Of a stretch of DNA of 64,000 nucleotides, positions 1 through 9,262 are shown piece by piece. Positions within the stretch are counted from its first letter, which is position 1. Every line of letters starts with the position of its first letter. Origin of the DNA: Clostridia bacterium (GTDB taxonomy: Bacteria; Bacillota; Clostridia; Peptostreptococcales; Anaerovoracaceae); assembly GCA_024403115.1 (NCBI GenBank), contig JAKSSL010000001.1, positions 20,500 through 84,499 of the forward strand. Reading direction: 5' to 3'. A model generated the notes under the pieces. The model was not told where the DNA came from. It searched no databases and saw only the letters and a program-made list of their open reading frames with translations. The position numbers were made by a program, and so were the translations under genes.

Positions 1-1068
1 CTTAGCATAGAAGCCCTCTTTATTCTTCTTGTATCCCAGCTTCTTCATTTCCTTTTTGGCCTGCTTTATTTTGTTAGCATAAGTCGCTTTATATTCCTTA
101 GGAAAAGTATTGGAATGATTTACCACCTTTTTACTAATTATATTATATGCAGGATAGATTTCATCAGATAAATCCTTACAAAGCTCATCACGATTAATAA
201 TATTGATTATGGCTTTTCTCAGCCTTCTATATGACAATTTGCCCTTAGTATTAAGCTCCAAATAGTTGATTTCAGGGGTTTTAAAGCGATTTACGCATAT
301 TTCCTCATTGTCCTTTAAAAGCAAGGCAGAATCCTTAGTAATGGCTGTAATACCATCAATATTACCATCCTGAAGCTCTTCTACCCCATCTTCCTCATTG
401 ACATTGAACACCACATCCATAGTCTTTATGTTTTCATCTGTGTAAATGCTATCTTCAATATTAAATCCCTTAAACTTAGGATTGCGTTCTAAGTTAACGT
501 GAATGCCCTTCTCATAATTTACCACAGAATACATACCATAAGGATGGCATGACCACAAAAGCTCTTCATTAGTCATATTGTTAAGCTCTGATTTTGAAAT
601 GATACACATGTAAGGTGATGTGAAAATATATTCAATATCTGAGTTATATGAAGAAAGTTCTAAGGTGATTTTCTGTCCATCTACCTGAATATTTTCAATG
701 CTTGAGTATGCAAAAGCATAAGGTGAATTCTTCATTCCGTGTAGGATTGAAGCCTTTACATCTTTCGCCTTTACCATCTTGCCTGTGGAATAGTATAAAT
801 CCTTAGGAAGCTTGAAAGTAATAGTATTTCCTTTCACTTTCCATTTCTTGCAAACTCCATCTACAATTTGTCCTGTTTTAGGATCCCTGTTAAATAGAGG
901 TGCACTAACTAAGCCTTGCAACTTGCCCGCTTCCTTTATTTGATAAACATCTATACCAGACCATGTAGCATCTATGGCGTTAATATTCGTTTTTATCTCA
1001 TCCTCACCGCATGCGCATAAGCCCAAGGCTAGGACAAGCATTAAAATTCCAACGATTTTCTTTAACAT
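1..1068 (-). CDS. Oligopeptide ABC transporter substrate-binding lipoprotein (partial, C-terminus cut)
   Basis: The first 356 residues of a family 5 (SBP_bac_5, OppA/DppA-like) solute-binding lipoprotein are visible; the reading frame runs off the window at base 1. The N-terminus is a short hydrophobic signal ending in an LCAC lipobox, so it should be lipid-anchored outside the membrane. It is a clear paralogue of the next gene (shared stretches such as PLFNRDP/SLFERDP, LYYSTG/MYYSTG and HPYGMY), but more lysine-rich. ATG 1066-1068 is preceded by GGAG. A terminator and an extended -10 promoter separate it from the complete paralogue, so it is probably transcribed separately. It likely delivers peptides to the OppBCDF-type importer at 2938-6740; substrate preference cannot be read from sequence. 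Confidence 0.88.
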   Translation of the reverse strand, partial: MLKKIVGILMLVLALGLCACGEDEIKTNINAIDATWSGIDVYQIKEAGKLQGLVSAPLFNRDPKTGQIVDGVCKKWKVKGNTITFKLPKDLYYSTGKMVKAKDVKASILHGMKNSPYAFAYSSIENIQVDGQKITLELSSYNSDIEYIFTSPYMCIISKSELNNMTNEELLWSCHPYGMYSVVNYEKGIHVNLERNPKFKGFNIEDSIYTDENIKTMDVVFNVNEEDGVEELQDGNIDGITAITKDSALLLKDNEEICVNRFKTPEINYLELNTKGKLSYRRLRKAIINIINRDELCKDLSDEIYPAYNIISKKVVNHSNTFPKEYKATYANKIKQAKKEMKKLGYKKNKEGFYAK

Positions 1069-1101
1069 CTTTTACTCCATATGTCCTTCGTATTTTGAGT
1101 A

Positions 1102-1110
1102 ATTATATCA
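1102..1110 (-). promoter_or_regulatory. Extended -10 promoter for the partial binding protein
   Basis: On the minus strand TGATATAAT is an extended -10 (TGnTATAAT). No good -35 is visible. It lies between the terminator at 1134-1158 and the start codon at 1068, giving a leader of about 27 nt. Confidence 0.5.
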
Positions 1111-1133
1111 TTTTTATGTGAAGAAATAAAGAA

Positions 1134-1158
1134 AAACCCCCTGAAATTCAGGGGGTTT
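1134..1158 (-). terminator. Intrinsic terminator after the complete binding-protein gene
   Basis: A CCCCCTGAA/TTCAGGGGG hairpin is followed on the minus strand by a T-rich tail (TTTTTCTTT). It lies about 105 nt downstream of the stop codon at 1265. Confidence 0.8.
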
Positions 1159-1264
1159 GAAATCAAATCGTTGAGTAAATGTTTTTTGTTATTTTGATTT
1201 TTAAATTAAATGATTATTTAACTTTTCCTCTTTTAGTAAAAAACTAAAAAACTAAAATTTAATA

Positions 1265-2851
1265 TTATTCAGCAGGAACCCACTTCAAGTCTTGGAATGG
1301 ATATCCGCCTTGGCTGTCAACCTTGAATCCTTGTAGTTGAGCGTTGTGAGCGAAGAAGCCCTTTTCACCCCACATAGGAATTAGGTCAACGTTTTCAGCG
1401 ATTTCTTTTTCAAGAGCAGTGATTAATTCAACTCTCTTTTCAGGTTCTGGAGTACCTTGGATTTCCTTAACCTTATCGTAGTATTCGTCAGTTGCACTTG
1501 GTGCAGTTGGGTCATAGTACATGCAGTTAAAGATCAAGATAGGTTCAGCCCATGATAAGCATTCTCTACCGATATCATACTTGTCGCCTTCAACCTTTTC
1601 GTGAACATAGTTCCAGTCGATAGCTTCGAAGTTAACCTTGATACCATATTGCTTCATTTGAGCTTGTAATCCTTCACCGATAATCTTTGATACGTTAGCG
1701 TCTGAAGTGTAGTATCCGATTTCTAATACCTTACCGTCCTTAGTTAGGTATCCTTCAGCGTTCTTTTCTGTCCAACCAGCTTCTTCCAATAACTTTAAGC
1801 CGCCTTCTACGTCGTTAGCATAGTTAGCAATGTAGTCATCCTTAGCTTCTTGTGAGAAATCTTGCATTAAGTCTGAAATTGGAGTGTATACAGCGTAAGC
1901 TGATCCATCAGTTAATTCGATTAATGCGTCTCTGTCAATTAGCTTTGAGAATGCTAATCTTAAGTTCTTGTCTTGGAAAATACCATAGTTAGTATTTACT
2001 TCAGCATAGTTAGTTTCAGGATAAGTTCCTTCTTCTACAACGATAGTAGCATCGCCTTCAAGTTGTGATCTTGAGTCAGCTGAAATTGATCCGATCATGT
2101 CAACGTCTCCAGCCTTTAATGACTCGATTGCAGTATATTCTTCAACATTGAATGTTAAGTCTAAGAATTGGAAAGGAGCCATTCCAGTGTTTTCAACGTT
2201 CTTGTCATGAGTAACGAACTTGTCGTTTCTTGTTAACTTAATTTCTGAACCTGATACATAGTCAGCAGGATCAGCTAAGTAGTACATACCATAAGGGTGT
2301 GATCCCCATAGTAATTCGTCATCTGACATGCTGTCTAATTCATCCTTATCGATGATGCAGATGAAGTCTGAAGTGAAGTTATATTCCATATCGCAAGCAT
2401 AGCTTGAAATTTGCATAGTAACTGTTCTTCCATCTACTGACATATCAGTAATGTTTTCATAAGCATCCTTATAAGGTGATACGTCTAAACCGTGTTGAAG
2501 TGAAGCAACTACGTCTTCTGGTTCAACTTGTTCGCCAGTTGAATAGTACATTCCTTCAGGAACGTCGAAAGTGATTGACTTAAGGTCATCTGAAACTTTC
2601 CAGTTTGTGCAGACACCGTCAGATAGGTTACCAGTTTCTGGATCTCTTTCGAATAATGATTCACCAACTAATTGTTGGCATCCAGCTGATGAGTCTAATT
2701 GTAAAGTATCGATACCATACCATTCACCATCAACGATATTTAATGTGTCTTTTTCACCAGCATCGCTGCCGCCACCACAAGCTGTTAAACCGAAGCCCAT
2801 AGTGAAAACCATAGCTGCTGATAAAACGATCATTAAGATTTTCTTTTTCAT
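1265..2851 (-). CDS. Oligopeptide ABC transporter substrate-binding lipoprotein
   Basis: A 528-residue family 5 extracellular solute-binding protein. It has an N-terminal signal with lipobox LTAC at about residue 25 followed by a GGGSD linker, so it is a lipoprotein. ATG is preceded by GAGGAGG. It is the last gene of the importer operon oppB-oppC-oppD-oppF, 86 bp after oppF; that gap contains a weak AT-rich hairpin (2911-2934) that may affect mRNA processing or stability. Family members bind di- to oligopeptides, murein peptides or nickel; this one is annotated as peptide-binding from its ATPase and permease partners. It is a full-length paralogue of the gene cut at base 1. Confidence 0.93.
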   Translation of the reverse strand: MKKKILMIVLSAAMVFTMGFGLTACGGGSDAGEKDTLNIVDGEWYGIDTLQLDSSAGCQQLVGESLFERDPETGNLSDGVCTNWKVSDDLKSITFDVPEGMYYSTGEQVEPEDVVASLQHGLDVSPYKDAYENITDMSVDGRTVTMQISSYACDMEYNFTSDFICIIDKDELDSMSDDELLWGSHPYGMYYLADPADYVSGSEIKLTRNDKFVTHDKNVENTGMAPFQFLDLTFNVEEYTAIESLKAGDVDMIGSISADSRSQLEGDATIVVEEGTYPETNYAEVNTNYGIFQDKNLRLAFSKLIDRDALIELTDGSAYAVYTPISDLMQDFSQEAKDDYIANYANDVEGGLKLLEEAGWTEKNAEGYLTKDGKVLEIGYYTSDANVSKIIGEGLQAQMKQYGIKVNFEAIDWNYVHEKVEGDKYDIGRECLSWAEPILIFNCMYYDPTAPSATDEYYDKVKEIQGTPEPEKRVELITALEKEIAENVDLIPMWGEKGFFAHNAQLQGFKVDSQGGYPFQDLKWVPAE

Positions 2852-2937
2852 AATTTCCTCCTCGAGGCGTTAATGCCCCAAAATACTCATTACGATCTGA
2901 TTAATTTATTTAAACATCGTTTTTTCGATATTTAAAA

Positions 2938-3924
2938 CTATTTAACTTCTCCCAAAGGATGGTAACAGTTTACTTGATGATGCTCATTAACATAAGTAAC
3001 TTCTGGTTCACTGTTCTTACATTCTTCAGTAGCATAAGGACATCTATCAGCGAATCTACATCCAGCACCGATTTTCATCAAGCTACCAGGATCTCCCTTT
3101 AATAGTTCCTTGTCTTCTCTACGAAGTCTTGGATCTAATACAGGAGCTGAAGCCATCAAACTTCTTGTATATGGATGTAGCGGATTCTTTGCAATGTCTT
3201 CTGTAGTACCAAATTCTACTAATCTTCCTAGATACATTACAGCAATCTTATCACTGATATATTTGATTACATTTAAGTCATGGGTAATAACCAAATAAGT
3301 TAAATGTAAGTCCTCTTGTAATTCAATTAACAAGTTCAAGATTTGAGCTTGTACTGATACGTCCAAAGCTGAAGTAGGTTCATCCAAAATCATAATCTTT
3401 GGATTCAATGCTAGAGCTCTGGCAATGGCAATTCTTTGAAGTTGTCCACCGGAAAGTTGATGTGGGAAAGAATTTAGATATCTTTGGTCCATCTTTACCA
3501 TATCTAATACTTCCTTAGCTTTTTGCTTAGCTTCAGCCTTTGGAACTCCATGAATTAGCATTGGTCTCATAATTGAGCTTTCAACAGTTTGTCTTGGGTT
3601 TAAGTTTGAAAGAGGATCTTGGAATACTACGGCAATTTCTCTACGAAGTTTCTTCATATCTTGTCTTGATGCATGTGCTAAATCAACACCATCGATATAA
3701 ACATCTCCGCCTGTCATCTTAGTAAGTCCTAAGACTACTCTTGCAAGTGTAGTCTTACCACTTCCTGATTCTCCTACTAAACCTACAACTTCACCTGTTT
3801 TAATTTCTAGGGAGATTTCGTCAACGGCTCTAACGTATTGCTTCTTAGTCTTGATTAATCCGCTTTTAACGACGAAATATTTTTTAAGACCGTCCAGTTT
3901 AATCATTGTTTCTTGTTCAGCCAT
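2938..3924 (-). CDS. oppF: Oligopeptide ABC transporter ATP-binding protein, OppF/DppF type
   Basis: A 328-residue cytoplasmic ATPase that powers peptide import with the OppD-type partner. Walker A is GESGSGKTT, the signature is LSGGQLQRIAIARAL and Walker B is IMILDEPTSALD. The C-terminus carries the oligopeptide_HPY extension with the GCRFADRCPYATEEC cysteine motif typical of Opp/Dpp ATPases. I start it at ATG 3922-3924 (MAEQETM), which follows AGGAGG, rather than at an in-frame upstream codon 30 bp earlier. The stop of oppD and this start overlap as TAATG, indicating translational coupling. Confidence 0.94.
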   Translation of the reverse strand: MAEQETMIKLDGLKKYFVVKSGLIKTKKQYVRAVDEISLEIKTGEVVGLVGESGSGKTTLARVVLGLTKMTGGDVYIDGVDLAHASRQDMKKLRREIAVVFQDPLSNLNPRQTVESSIMRPMLIHGVPKAEAKQKAKEVLDMVKMDQRYLNSFPHQLSGGQLQRIAIARALALNPKIMILDEPTSALDVSVQAQILNLLIELQEDLHLTYLVITHDLNVIKYISDKIAVMYLGRLVEFGTTEDIAKNPLHPYTRSLMASAPVLDPRLRREDKELLKGDPGSLMKIGAGCRFADRCPYATEECKNSEPEVTYVNEHHQVNCYHPLGEVK

Positions 3925-4898
3925 TATTTTTCCTCCTCTCCCAAATGGAAGCACTTACAATAATGTGTGTCGCTGATCCATTCCATAGGTGGATTTTCAG
4001 TTCTACATTTTTCATCAGCCAAAGGACATCTGTTAGCAAATCTACATTCTGGCTTCTTTTCAGTAATTCTAGGTACTGAACCGTCAATAGTTTGTAGTCT
4101 GCCATCGTTCTTTGTTCCTGATGGTAAAGCTTTCATTAGTAATTTTGTATATGGATGTTGAGGATTTTCAAATATTTCAAATACATCCCCTTGCTCAACC
4201 ATTTCACCAGCGTACATTACTCCAATCTTGTCAGCGATTTCTGCTACAAGACCAAAGTTATGAGTGATCAACATGATAGCTGCATTGAATTCCTTCTTCA
4301 TTTGCTTTAGGATTTCAAGAATTTGAGCTTCAATTGTTACGTCCAAAGCTGTAGTTGGTTCGTCAGCAATTAACAGTTCAGGATTTCTTGAAAGCATCAT
4401 AGCTATCATGACACGTTGTCTCATACCACCTGATAATTCGTGAGGGAAACTCTTTGCTCTTTCCTCAGCATCAGGCATCTTTACATCCTTGAATAATTCG
4501 ATAACTCTCTTGTAAGCATCTTCTTCAGACATATCATCTAAAAGCAGAGCTTCTTCGATTTGGTCACCTACTCTAAATACTGGGTTTAATGAATCTAGAG
4601 GATTTTGGAAAATCATACCGATTTCCTTACCTCTAACATGTTCCATTCTTTCTTGATCAACTAAAGTTAAATCTTCGTCCTTGAAATGAATTTCACCTGT
4701 TACGATTTCATTTCCGCCTGGTAACAATCTTAGGATACTGTGAGCAAGTGTTGACTTACCGCAACCAGATTCTCCTACGATTGCAAATACTTCACCTCTA
4801 TCGATTGTGAAGTTTACTTTATTAACTGCAGATAGGTAGCCGTCTTTGATCTTGTAATCAATGGATAAATCTTTTAATTCTAATAGTTTTTCTCCCAT
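3924..4898 (-). CDS. oppD: Oligopeptide ABC transporter ATP-binding protein, OppD/DppD type
   Basis: A 324-residue ATPase with Walker A GESGCGKST, signature LSGGMRQRVMIAMML, Walker B LLIADEPTTALD and a C-terminal oligopeptide_HPY segment with the ECRFANRCP cysteine motif. It pairs with OppF to form the heterodimeric motor of the importer. The ATG follows GGAGGT. It sits 13 bp downstream of the OppC permease and overlaps oppF by one base, so one polycistronic mRNA is expected. Confidence 0.94.
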   Translation of the reverse strand: MGEKLLELKDLSIDYKIKDGYLSAVNKVNFTIDRGEVFAIVGESGCGKSTLAHSILRLLPGGNEIVTGEIHFKDEDLTLVDQERMEHVRGKEIGMIFQNPLDSLNPVFRVGDQIEEALLLDDMSEEDAYKRVIELFKDVKMPDAEERAKSFPHELSGGMRQRVMIAMMLSRNPELLIADEPTTALDVTIEAQILEILKQMKKEFNAAIMLITHNFGLVAEIADKIGVMYAGEMVEQGDVFEIFENPQHPYTKLLMKALPSGTKNDGRLQTIDGSVPRITEKKPECRFANRCPLADEKCRTENPPMEWISDTHYCKCFHLGEEEK

Positions 4899-4911
4899 TT
4901 CTACCTACCTC

Positions 4912-5802
4912 CTATTGTGATTTCATATGTGGATCTAGAATATCTCTTAGGCCTTCACCTAAAAGGTTAAATCCAAGTGTTGTATAAACTAGTGCTAAAC
5001 CAGGATAGATACTTAACCATGGAGCTCTTGAAATGAACTTCATACCATCTGATAGTGCAAGACCCCAGTCTGCTGAAGGTGGTTGTGAACCTAAACCTAG
5101 GTATGACAATGTTGTTGTTGACATGATTGTACCAGGTAAGTTCATTGATACCATTACGATTAGTGATGGTACTACGTTAGGGAAAATGTACTTGAACATG
5201 ATTGCTCTTGAACTTTCACCAAACGCTCTACCTGTTTCAATAAATGCCATGTTTTTCAGCGACATTGTCTTTGAACGCACCGGTCTAGCATAGCCAGCCC
5301 ATGCTACTAGTGATACTGCGATGATAGTGTTTGTTAAACCCTTACCGATGATAGTAACTACTGCCAAAGCAAGGATAGTTCCAGGGATACACCAAGTCAA
5401 GTCAGTTAAGAATGAGAATGTTCTGTCAACCCACTTGCCGAAGTAACCCATAGCAAGACCTATAGTAATACCTAGAGCTAATTCTACTGATGCACCTAAG
5501 AATGCAACCCATAGAGCTAGCTTTGAACCTTCAATAACTCTGGAAAGTTCATCTCTACCATAGTTGTCTGTACCAAACCAGTGTTCCCATGAAGGGCCTT
5601 CTAGTCTTGGACCTACCATTTGTTCATCGTAAGGATATGGTTCTAGTACTCCTGAGAATACTGCGATTAAAATTACACTCAAAATAATGAAGAATCCAAT
5701 CATAAAGTTTGAATTGTGAATACATTGACGGAAAGTGTCATCAAACCTTTGATTCAAGATTACTTTCTTTGGCTTATTAGCCTTTTCTTTCTTCTTTGAC
5801 AT
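4912..5802 (-). CDS. oppC: Oligopeptide ABC transporter permease, OppC/DppC type
   Basis: A 296-residue inner-membrane permease with about six transmembrane segments. It has a Lys-rich cytoplasmic N-terminus, an OppC_N-like first helix and a BPD_transp_1 domain. The ATPase-coupling EAA loop is seen around ETGRAFGESSRAIMFKYIF. It forms the translocation channel with OppB. The ATG is preceded by GGAGGTGAG and overlaps the oppB stop by one base (TAATG). Confidence 0.93.
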   Translation of the reverse strand: MSKKKEKANKPKKVILNQRFDDTFRQCIHNSNFMIGFFIILSVILIAVFSGVLEPYPYDEQMVGPRLEGPSWEHWFGTDNYGRDELSRVIEGSKLALWVAFLGASVELALGITIGLAMGYFGKWVDRTFSFLTDLTWCIPGTILALAVVTIIGKGLTNTIIAVSLVAWAGYARPVRSKTMSLKNMAFIETGRAFGESSRAIMFKYIFPNVVPSLIVMVSMNLPGTIMSTTTLSYLGLGSQPPSADWGLALSDGMKFISRAPWLSIYPGLALVYTTLGFNLLGEGLRDILDPHMKSQ

Positions 5803-6740
5803 TAGTTCTCACCTCCGCTGATTGTATCTTTGATTCTTGGATCCAAGAAAGCAGTGATGATATCACTTGCCAAGTTACAGATTACAGTTAAGATAGCGAT
5901 GATTAATAGTACAGCTTGTACTACTGGCATATCTTGTACTACGATTGAGTTTAGCAGTAAATTACCCATTCCTGGGAATGCGAAAATCTTTTCAGTAATT
6001 ACCGCACCTGTAATCATCCAAGGAATTGACATGAATGTTAATGTAACAACGATGATTAGTGAGTTTCTAAGCACGTGCTTTACTAGAACCCTTTTGCGAG
6101 GTAAGCCCTTCGCATAGGCTGTAGTAACATATTTTTCATGCAATACTTCCAATACTTCCGCCTTTGTAATACGCAGAGTCGAACCGACGCTGGTAAAGGC
6201 GATTGCTGCCACCGGCAATATGTAATGGGCCGGGGTCTGGTATCCCGAAATTGGCAGCCATCCTAAACCTACTGCGAATACTACGATTAGTAGTGTACCA
6301 AACCAGAATGCTGGTACTGCTGTTAAAACTAAGGAAACGTTTACACAGAACTTATCGATCCATGAGTCCTTCTTAACAGCACACAATAATCCTAGCGGCA
6401 GTGCGAATAGCATTTCTACCAATAAAGATAAACTGCATAGCCTTAAGCTGTAAGGGATTCTGGCACCAAGTAAAGACCAAACTGGCTGACGGTATCTTGC
6501 TGATGTACCGAAGTCAAGATGGCATACACCTTTTACCCAATTGAAATATTGAGTAAAGAATGGAAGGTCATATCCATATTTATGTGCCATTTCAGCCTTA
6601 GTTTCCTCTGATACTCTGTCAGAGATCATGATGTCAATTGGATCACCTGGCATCATGTACATCAAGCTGAATACTAGGAACGATACGGCGACTACCAGTA
6701 CCACACCTAGAGCAAGTCTTTTGATGATATACTCTTTCAT
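5802..6740 (-). CDS. oppB: Oligopeptide ABC transporter permease, OppB/DppB type
   Basis: A 312-residue permease with an N-terminal transmembrane helix, a large external loop containing the MMPGDPID motif typical of OppB/DppB, and a C-terminal BPD_transp_1 domain with five further helices. The EAA loop lies around TTAYAKGLPRKRVLVKHVL. It is the first transporter gene of the operon, 12 bp after the serine hydrolase gene, so the hydrolase is probably co-transcribed with the importer. Around 6080-6270 the codon use is visibly more GC-rich than in neighbouring genes; the frame stays open. Confidence 0.93.
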   Translation of the reverse strand: MKEYIIKRLALGVVLVVAVSFLVFSLMYMMPGDPIDIMISDRVSEETKAEMAHKYGYDLPFFTQYFNWVKGVCHLDFGTSARYRQPVWSLLGARIPYSLRLCSLSLLVEMLFALPLGLLCAVKKDSWIDKFCVNVSLVLTAVPAFWFGTLLIVVFAVGLGWLPISGYQTPAHYILPVAAIAFTSVGSTLRITKAEVLEVLHEKYVTTAYAKGLPRKRVLVKHVLRNSLIIVVTLTFMSIPWMITGAVITEKIFAFPGMGNLLLNSIVVQDMPVVQAVLLIIAILTVICNLASDIITAFLDPRIKDTISGGEN

Positions 6741-6752
6741 TTGTTCTCTCCT

Positions 6753-8198
6753 CTAATTCTTAATTCTCCAATGGAATCTTGTACCACATCTTGCAGCCCA
6801 AGCTTTACCATCTCTTATCAAGAACTCTACTGTTGTTAGTCGTTTTTCTGGTTCTTTTGCAGAATAAACAACGAATTTTCCTTGGCCGCAATGCTTTAGA
6901 ATTACGTCTTCACCTGCATATACAACCTTCAACTTGCCGTTTTCCAAAGTCACTTCCACAATTTGTGGTTCACCTTCTTCAACAATATACTTTCCGACAA
7001 GAGCTTCAGGTTCTGAAAATTCAGTTCCATTAGGTTTAGCCCAATGTAAATCCTTATCGTAAGGATAACCCATGATTAGATTATATCCAGCCCACATGAA
7101 TGGGTCTGCATCTATCTCACCTTGATTGCAAAGAGCAACTGCTGAGTAACCCCCGTCAATTGCGCCTCCGCTTGTTGAAACTCCATGTAATGCACCTGAA
7201 TGGTCAGTGATTGTTCTTCTCTTGCCTTCAGCATCTACATAGAATCTCTTTGATAATCCGTAGCAGTATAAAGGCCATTGTTCCAATGCGAATCTGCTAC
7301 CTACCATCAAATCTATTACTTCCTCAGGGAAAACTTGTTTACCTTCCAATTTTCCCTTGTTAGCAATCATTGAATAATATCTTGACACATCGTTTGATGT
7401 ACTCTTGATACAAGCACATGATCTAAATGGTGGCAATACTGACCAATCATCATCTTCAATTAGCTTGCCATCTTCCATTTCGAATAGATGTGTAAGATTT
7501 CCGCCAGATATTTTTCTTGCCTCGCTTGAATCCTCATCCAAAACTGTGTGGTTCATTCCTAAAGGTTTGAATACTCTTTCCATTAGGAAGTCTTCAAGTT
7601 TAACACCTGCGGCTTCATCGAATACGTAACATAGTATTGCGTATCCTTCGTTAGAATAACTCATGTATTCTCCTGGGCTACCCAAAGTTGTATAGCCCTC
7701 TTGGCCATAATCACCAGCTGCGATATAATCGATGATTTGCTCGATTTTATCCATTTTGTTTGGTGAAGTATTAACCATTGCTGTGTACCATTGTGAAGGT
7801 CTGTTAACACTGTTCATTGCTATTGACCATTCCAATGGTTGAATTGGTGGAATGCCCGATGTGTGCATTGCCAAATGTCTTACTGTTACACAATCCTTTG
7901 GAATTCCTGGTACTTTGAAATTTGGTAAATATTTAGTAACAGGATCATCGAAGGAGAACTTACCTTCTGCTGCTAAAATGCTAAGTGCAAAGCAGACAAA
8001 AGATTTACTCATTGATGCTAATCCGAACATTGTTTCGTTATCAACATCTAGGTTTTCTTCGATGCTTCTCTTTCCAAAAGACTTTTGATATATGATTCCC
8101 TCTGGTCCCCTAACAGTATACGAAAGGCCAGGGTATTTAGATTTTTCAAATAGTTCATCCATGAATTTATCGAATGAATCTAAATCATATTTAATCAT
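6753..8198 (-). CDS. Serine hydrolase, beta-lactamase/PBP class C fold
   Basis: A 481-residue S12-type serine hydrolase. The three active-site motifs are present: SxxK (S62-M-S-K65), YSN (Y181-S-N183) and HSG (H333-S-G335) in place of KTG. Residues after about 400 look like the lipocalin-like beta C-terminal domain often attached to these enzymes. No signal peptide is present, so it should be cytoplasmic; this argues for a peptidase, D-aminopeptidase or esterase role on imported material rather than a cell-wall PBP. It has its own promoter (8249-8277) and leads the operon into the Opp importer genes. The exact substrate is unknown. Confidence 0.88.
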   Translation of the reverse strand: MIKYDLDSFDKFMDELFEKSKYPGLSYTVRGPEGIIYQKSFGKRSIEENLDVDNETMFGLASMSKSFVCFALSILAAEGKFSFDDPVTKYLPNFKVPGIPKDCVTVRHLAMHTSGIPPIQPLEWSIAMNSVNRPSQWYTAMVNTSPNKMDKIEQIIDYIAAGDYGQEGYTTLGSPGEYMSYSNEGYAILCYVFDEAAGVKLEDFLMERVFKPLGMNHTVLDEDSSEARKISGGNLTHLFEMEDGKLIEDDDWSVLPPFRSCACIKSTSNDVSRYYSMIANKGKLEGKQVFPEEVIDLMVGSRFALEQWPLYCYGLSKRFYVDAEGKRRTITDHSGALHGVSTSGGAIDGGYSAVALCNQGEIDADPFMWAGYNLIMGYPYDKDLHWAKPNGTEFSEPEALVGKYIVEEGEPQIVEVTLENGKLKVVYAGEDVILKHCGQGKFVVYSAKEPEKRLTTVEFLIRDGKAWAARCGTRFHWRIKN

Positions 8199-8248
8199 TA
8201 AGCAGTCTTCCTTTCGTTAAAATATTTATGCATAATACTACATTATCT

Positions 8249-8277
8249 ATTATACACTAAAAAATGGTATTTTTTAA
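8249..8277 (-). promoter_or_regulatory. Promoter for the serine hydrolase-opp operon
   Basis: TATAAT (8249-8254 on the minus strand) has a weak -35 TTAAAA 17 bp upstream. It sits immediately downstream of, and partly inside, the terminator of the preceding operon. The leader is about 45 nt and ends in AAAGGAAG ahead of ATG 8198. Confidence 0.5.
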
Positions 8278-8298
8278 CACAAAAATACCATTTTTTTT
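8259..8298 (-). terminator. AT-rich terminator after the LD-carboxypeptidase gene
   Basis: A 15-bp A/T-rich stem (AAAAATGGTATTTTT pairing with its complement across a TAACAC loop) ends in a T run on the minus strand, 40 bp past the stop at 8338. It separates the racemase-P1-TG-LdcA operon from the hydrolase-opp operon. Confidence 0.7.
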
Positions 8299-8337
8299 GT
8301 TATTTTTTTACATTAATCAGATTTTTGTTAATATTAA

Positions 8338-9258
8338 TTAAATATTAAATACCATACTCCTGTTTTTTGTATCAATTGTACAATTTGCCCCTAAAGGAAT
8401 GGTCATCATAGGGTTTCCGTGACCTGATTGCACGTTATATATTACAGGAATATCCATGTCTTTTATATCATCTGCTATGGCATCTACGCAAGAATATTCT
8501 GGTGCCTTGTCATTGCTTATTCTAGTAAATTGTCCAAGGACCAAAGCCTTGATGTTTTCAAGCTTTCCAGCAAGTTTTAAATTCATAAACTCACGCTCGA
8601 ATCCACCTACATCTCCACCTACTTCTTCAATAAAAAGTATCTTGCCATCAGTGTCGATTTCATAAGGTGTTTTTAGGCATGCTGCCATCAGACAAAGATT
8701 TCCGCCCACAAGCTGTCCACTTGCGCATCCTTCTTTTAAAACCTTTATTTCTTCACCCTTAGGATTCTTAAACTCATAGGATTCAGTAGCATTTAAAGCT
8801 TGGAAAAATGATTCCCTTGTTTCATCATCAAAATCATCGACCACATTTGAATATACCATTGGTCCATGTAAGGCTACTTGATTGCAGTATTGATTAAGCA
8901 TCACGTTAAAACAAGTCACATCGCTATAACCAATAAAAGGCTTAGGATTTTTCTTTACCAAATCCCAATCTATTTTGTCAAGGATCTGTGTTCCACCGTC
9001 TCCACCTCTTATTGACCAGATACATTTGATTTCTGGATCAGCAAAAGCCTCATTAAAAAGCTTAGCTCTAAGCTCAGGACTGCCAGCCATGAATCCGCCA
9101 CAGTTTGTAGCTACATTTTCAAAAACCTTGGCTTTAAATCCTAGATTTTCCACGGCTTTAACACAATCATCGACTCTATTTTCAGGAATAAAGGAACTGT
9201 TTGCAACAATAGCAACAGTGTCACCCTTTTTAGGTGCTTGTGGATATATTATGCTCAT
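8338..9258 (-). CDS. LD-carboxypeptidase (peptidase S66, LdcA/MccF family)
   Basis: A 306-residue cytoplasmic serine peptidase of family S66, which removes the terminal D-Ala from murein tetrapeptides (LdcA) or acts on related amide-linked compounds (MccF). The nucleophile is Ser112 in the GYSD motif after IRGGDGG; the Glu and His of the triad lie in FIEEVGG and QSGHG. No signal peptide. It ends its operon, 4 bp after the transglutaminase-like gene, with a weak ribosome site (GAAGAG). A paralogue lies at 17640-18566. The neighbourhood of peptide importer, racemase and aminopeptidase supports a murein-peptide salvage role; the alternative is self-immunity against a peptide antibiotic. Confidence 0.9.
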   Translation of the reverse strand: MSIIYPQAPKKGDTVAIVANSSFIPENRVDDCVKAVENLGFKAKVFENVATNCGGFMAGSPELRAKLFNEAFADPEIKCIWSIRGGDGGTQILDKIDWDLVKKNPKPFIGYSDVTCFNVMLNQYCNQVALHGPMVYSNVVDDFDDETRESFFQALNATESYEFKNPKGEEIKVLKEGCASGQLVGGNLCLMAACLKTPYEIDTDGKILFIEEVGGDVGGFEREFMNLKLAGKLENIKALVLGQFTRISNDKAPEYSCVDAIADDIKDMDIPVIYNVQSGHGNPMMTIPLGANCTIDTKNRSMVFNI

Positions 9259-9262
9259 ACTA

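Noticed and set aside
1220..1264. AAACTAAAA-type direct repeats
   Set aside because: Low-complexity A/T sequence; too short and irregular for a CRISPR or regulatory array.
3925..4105. Small minus-strand frame inside the end of oppD
   Set aside because: It is out of frame within the conserved oligopeptide_HPY region of oppD and has no independent support.
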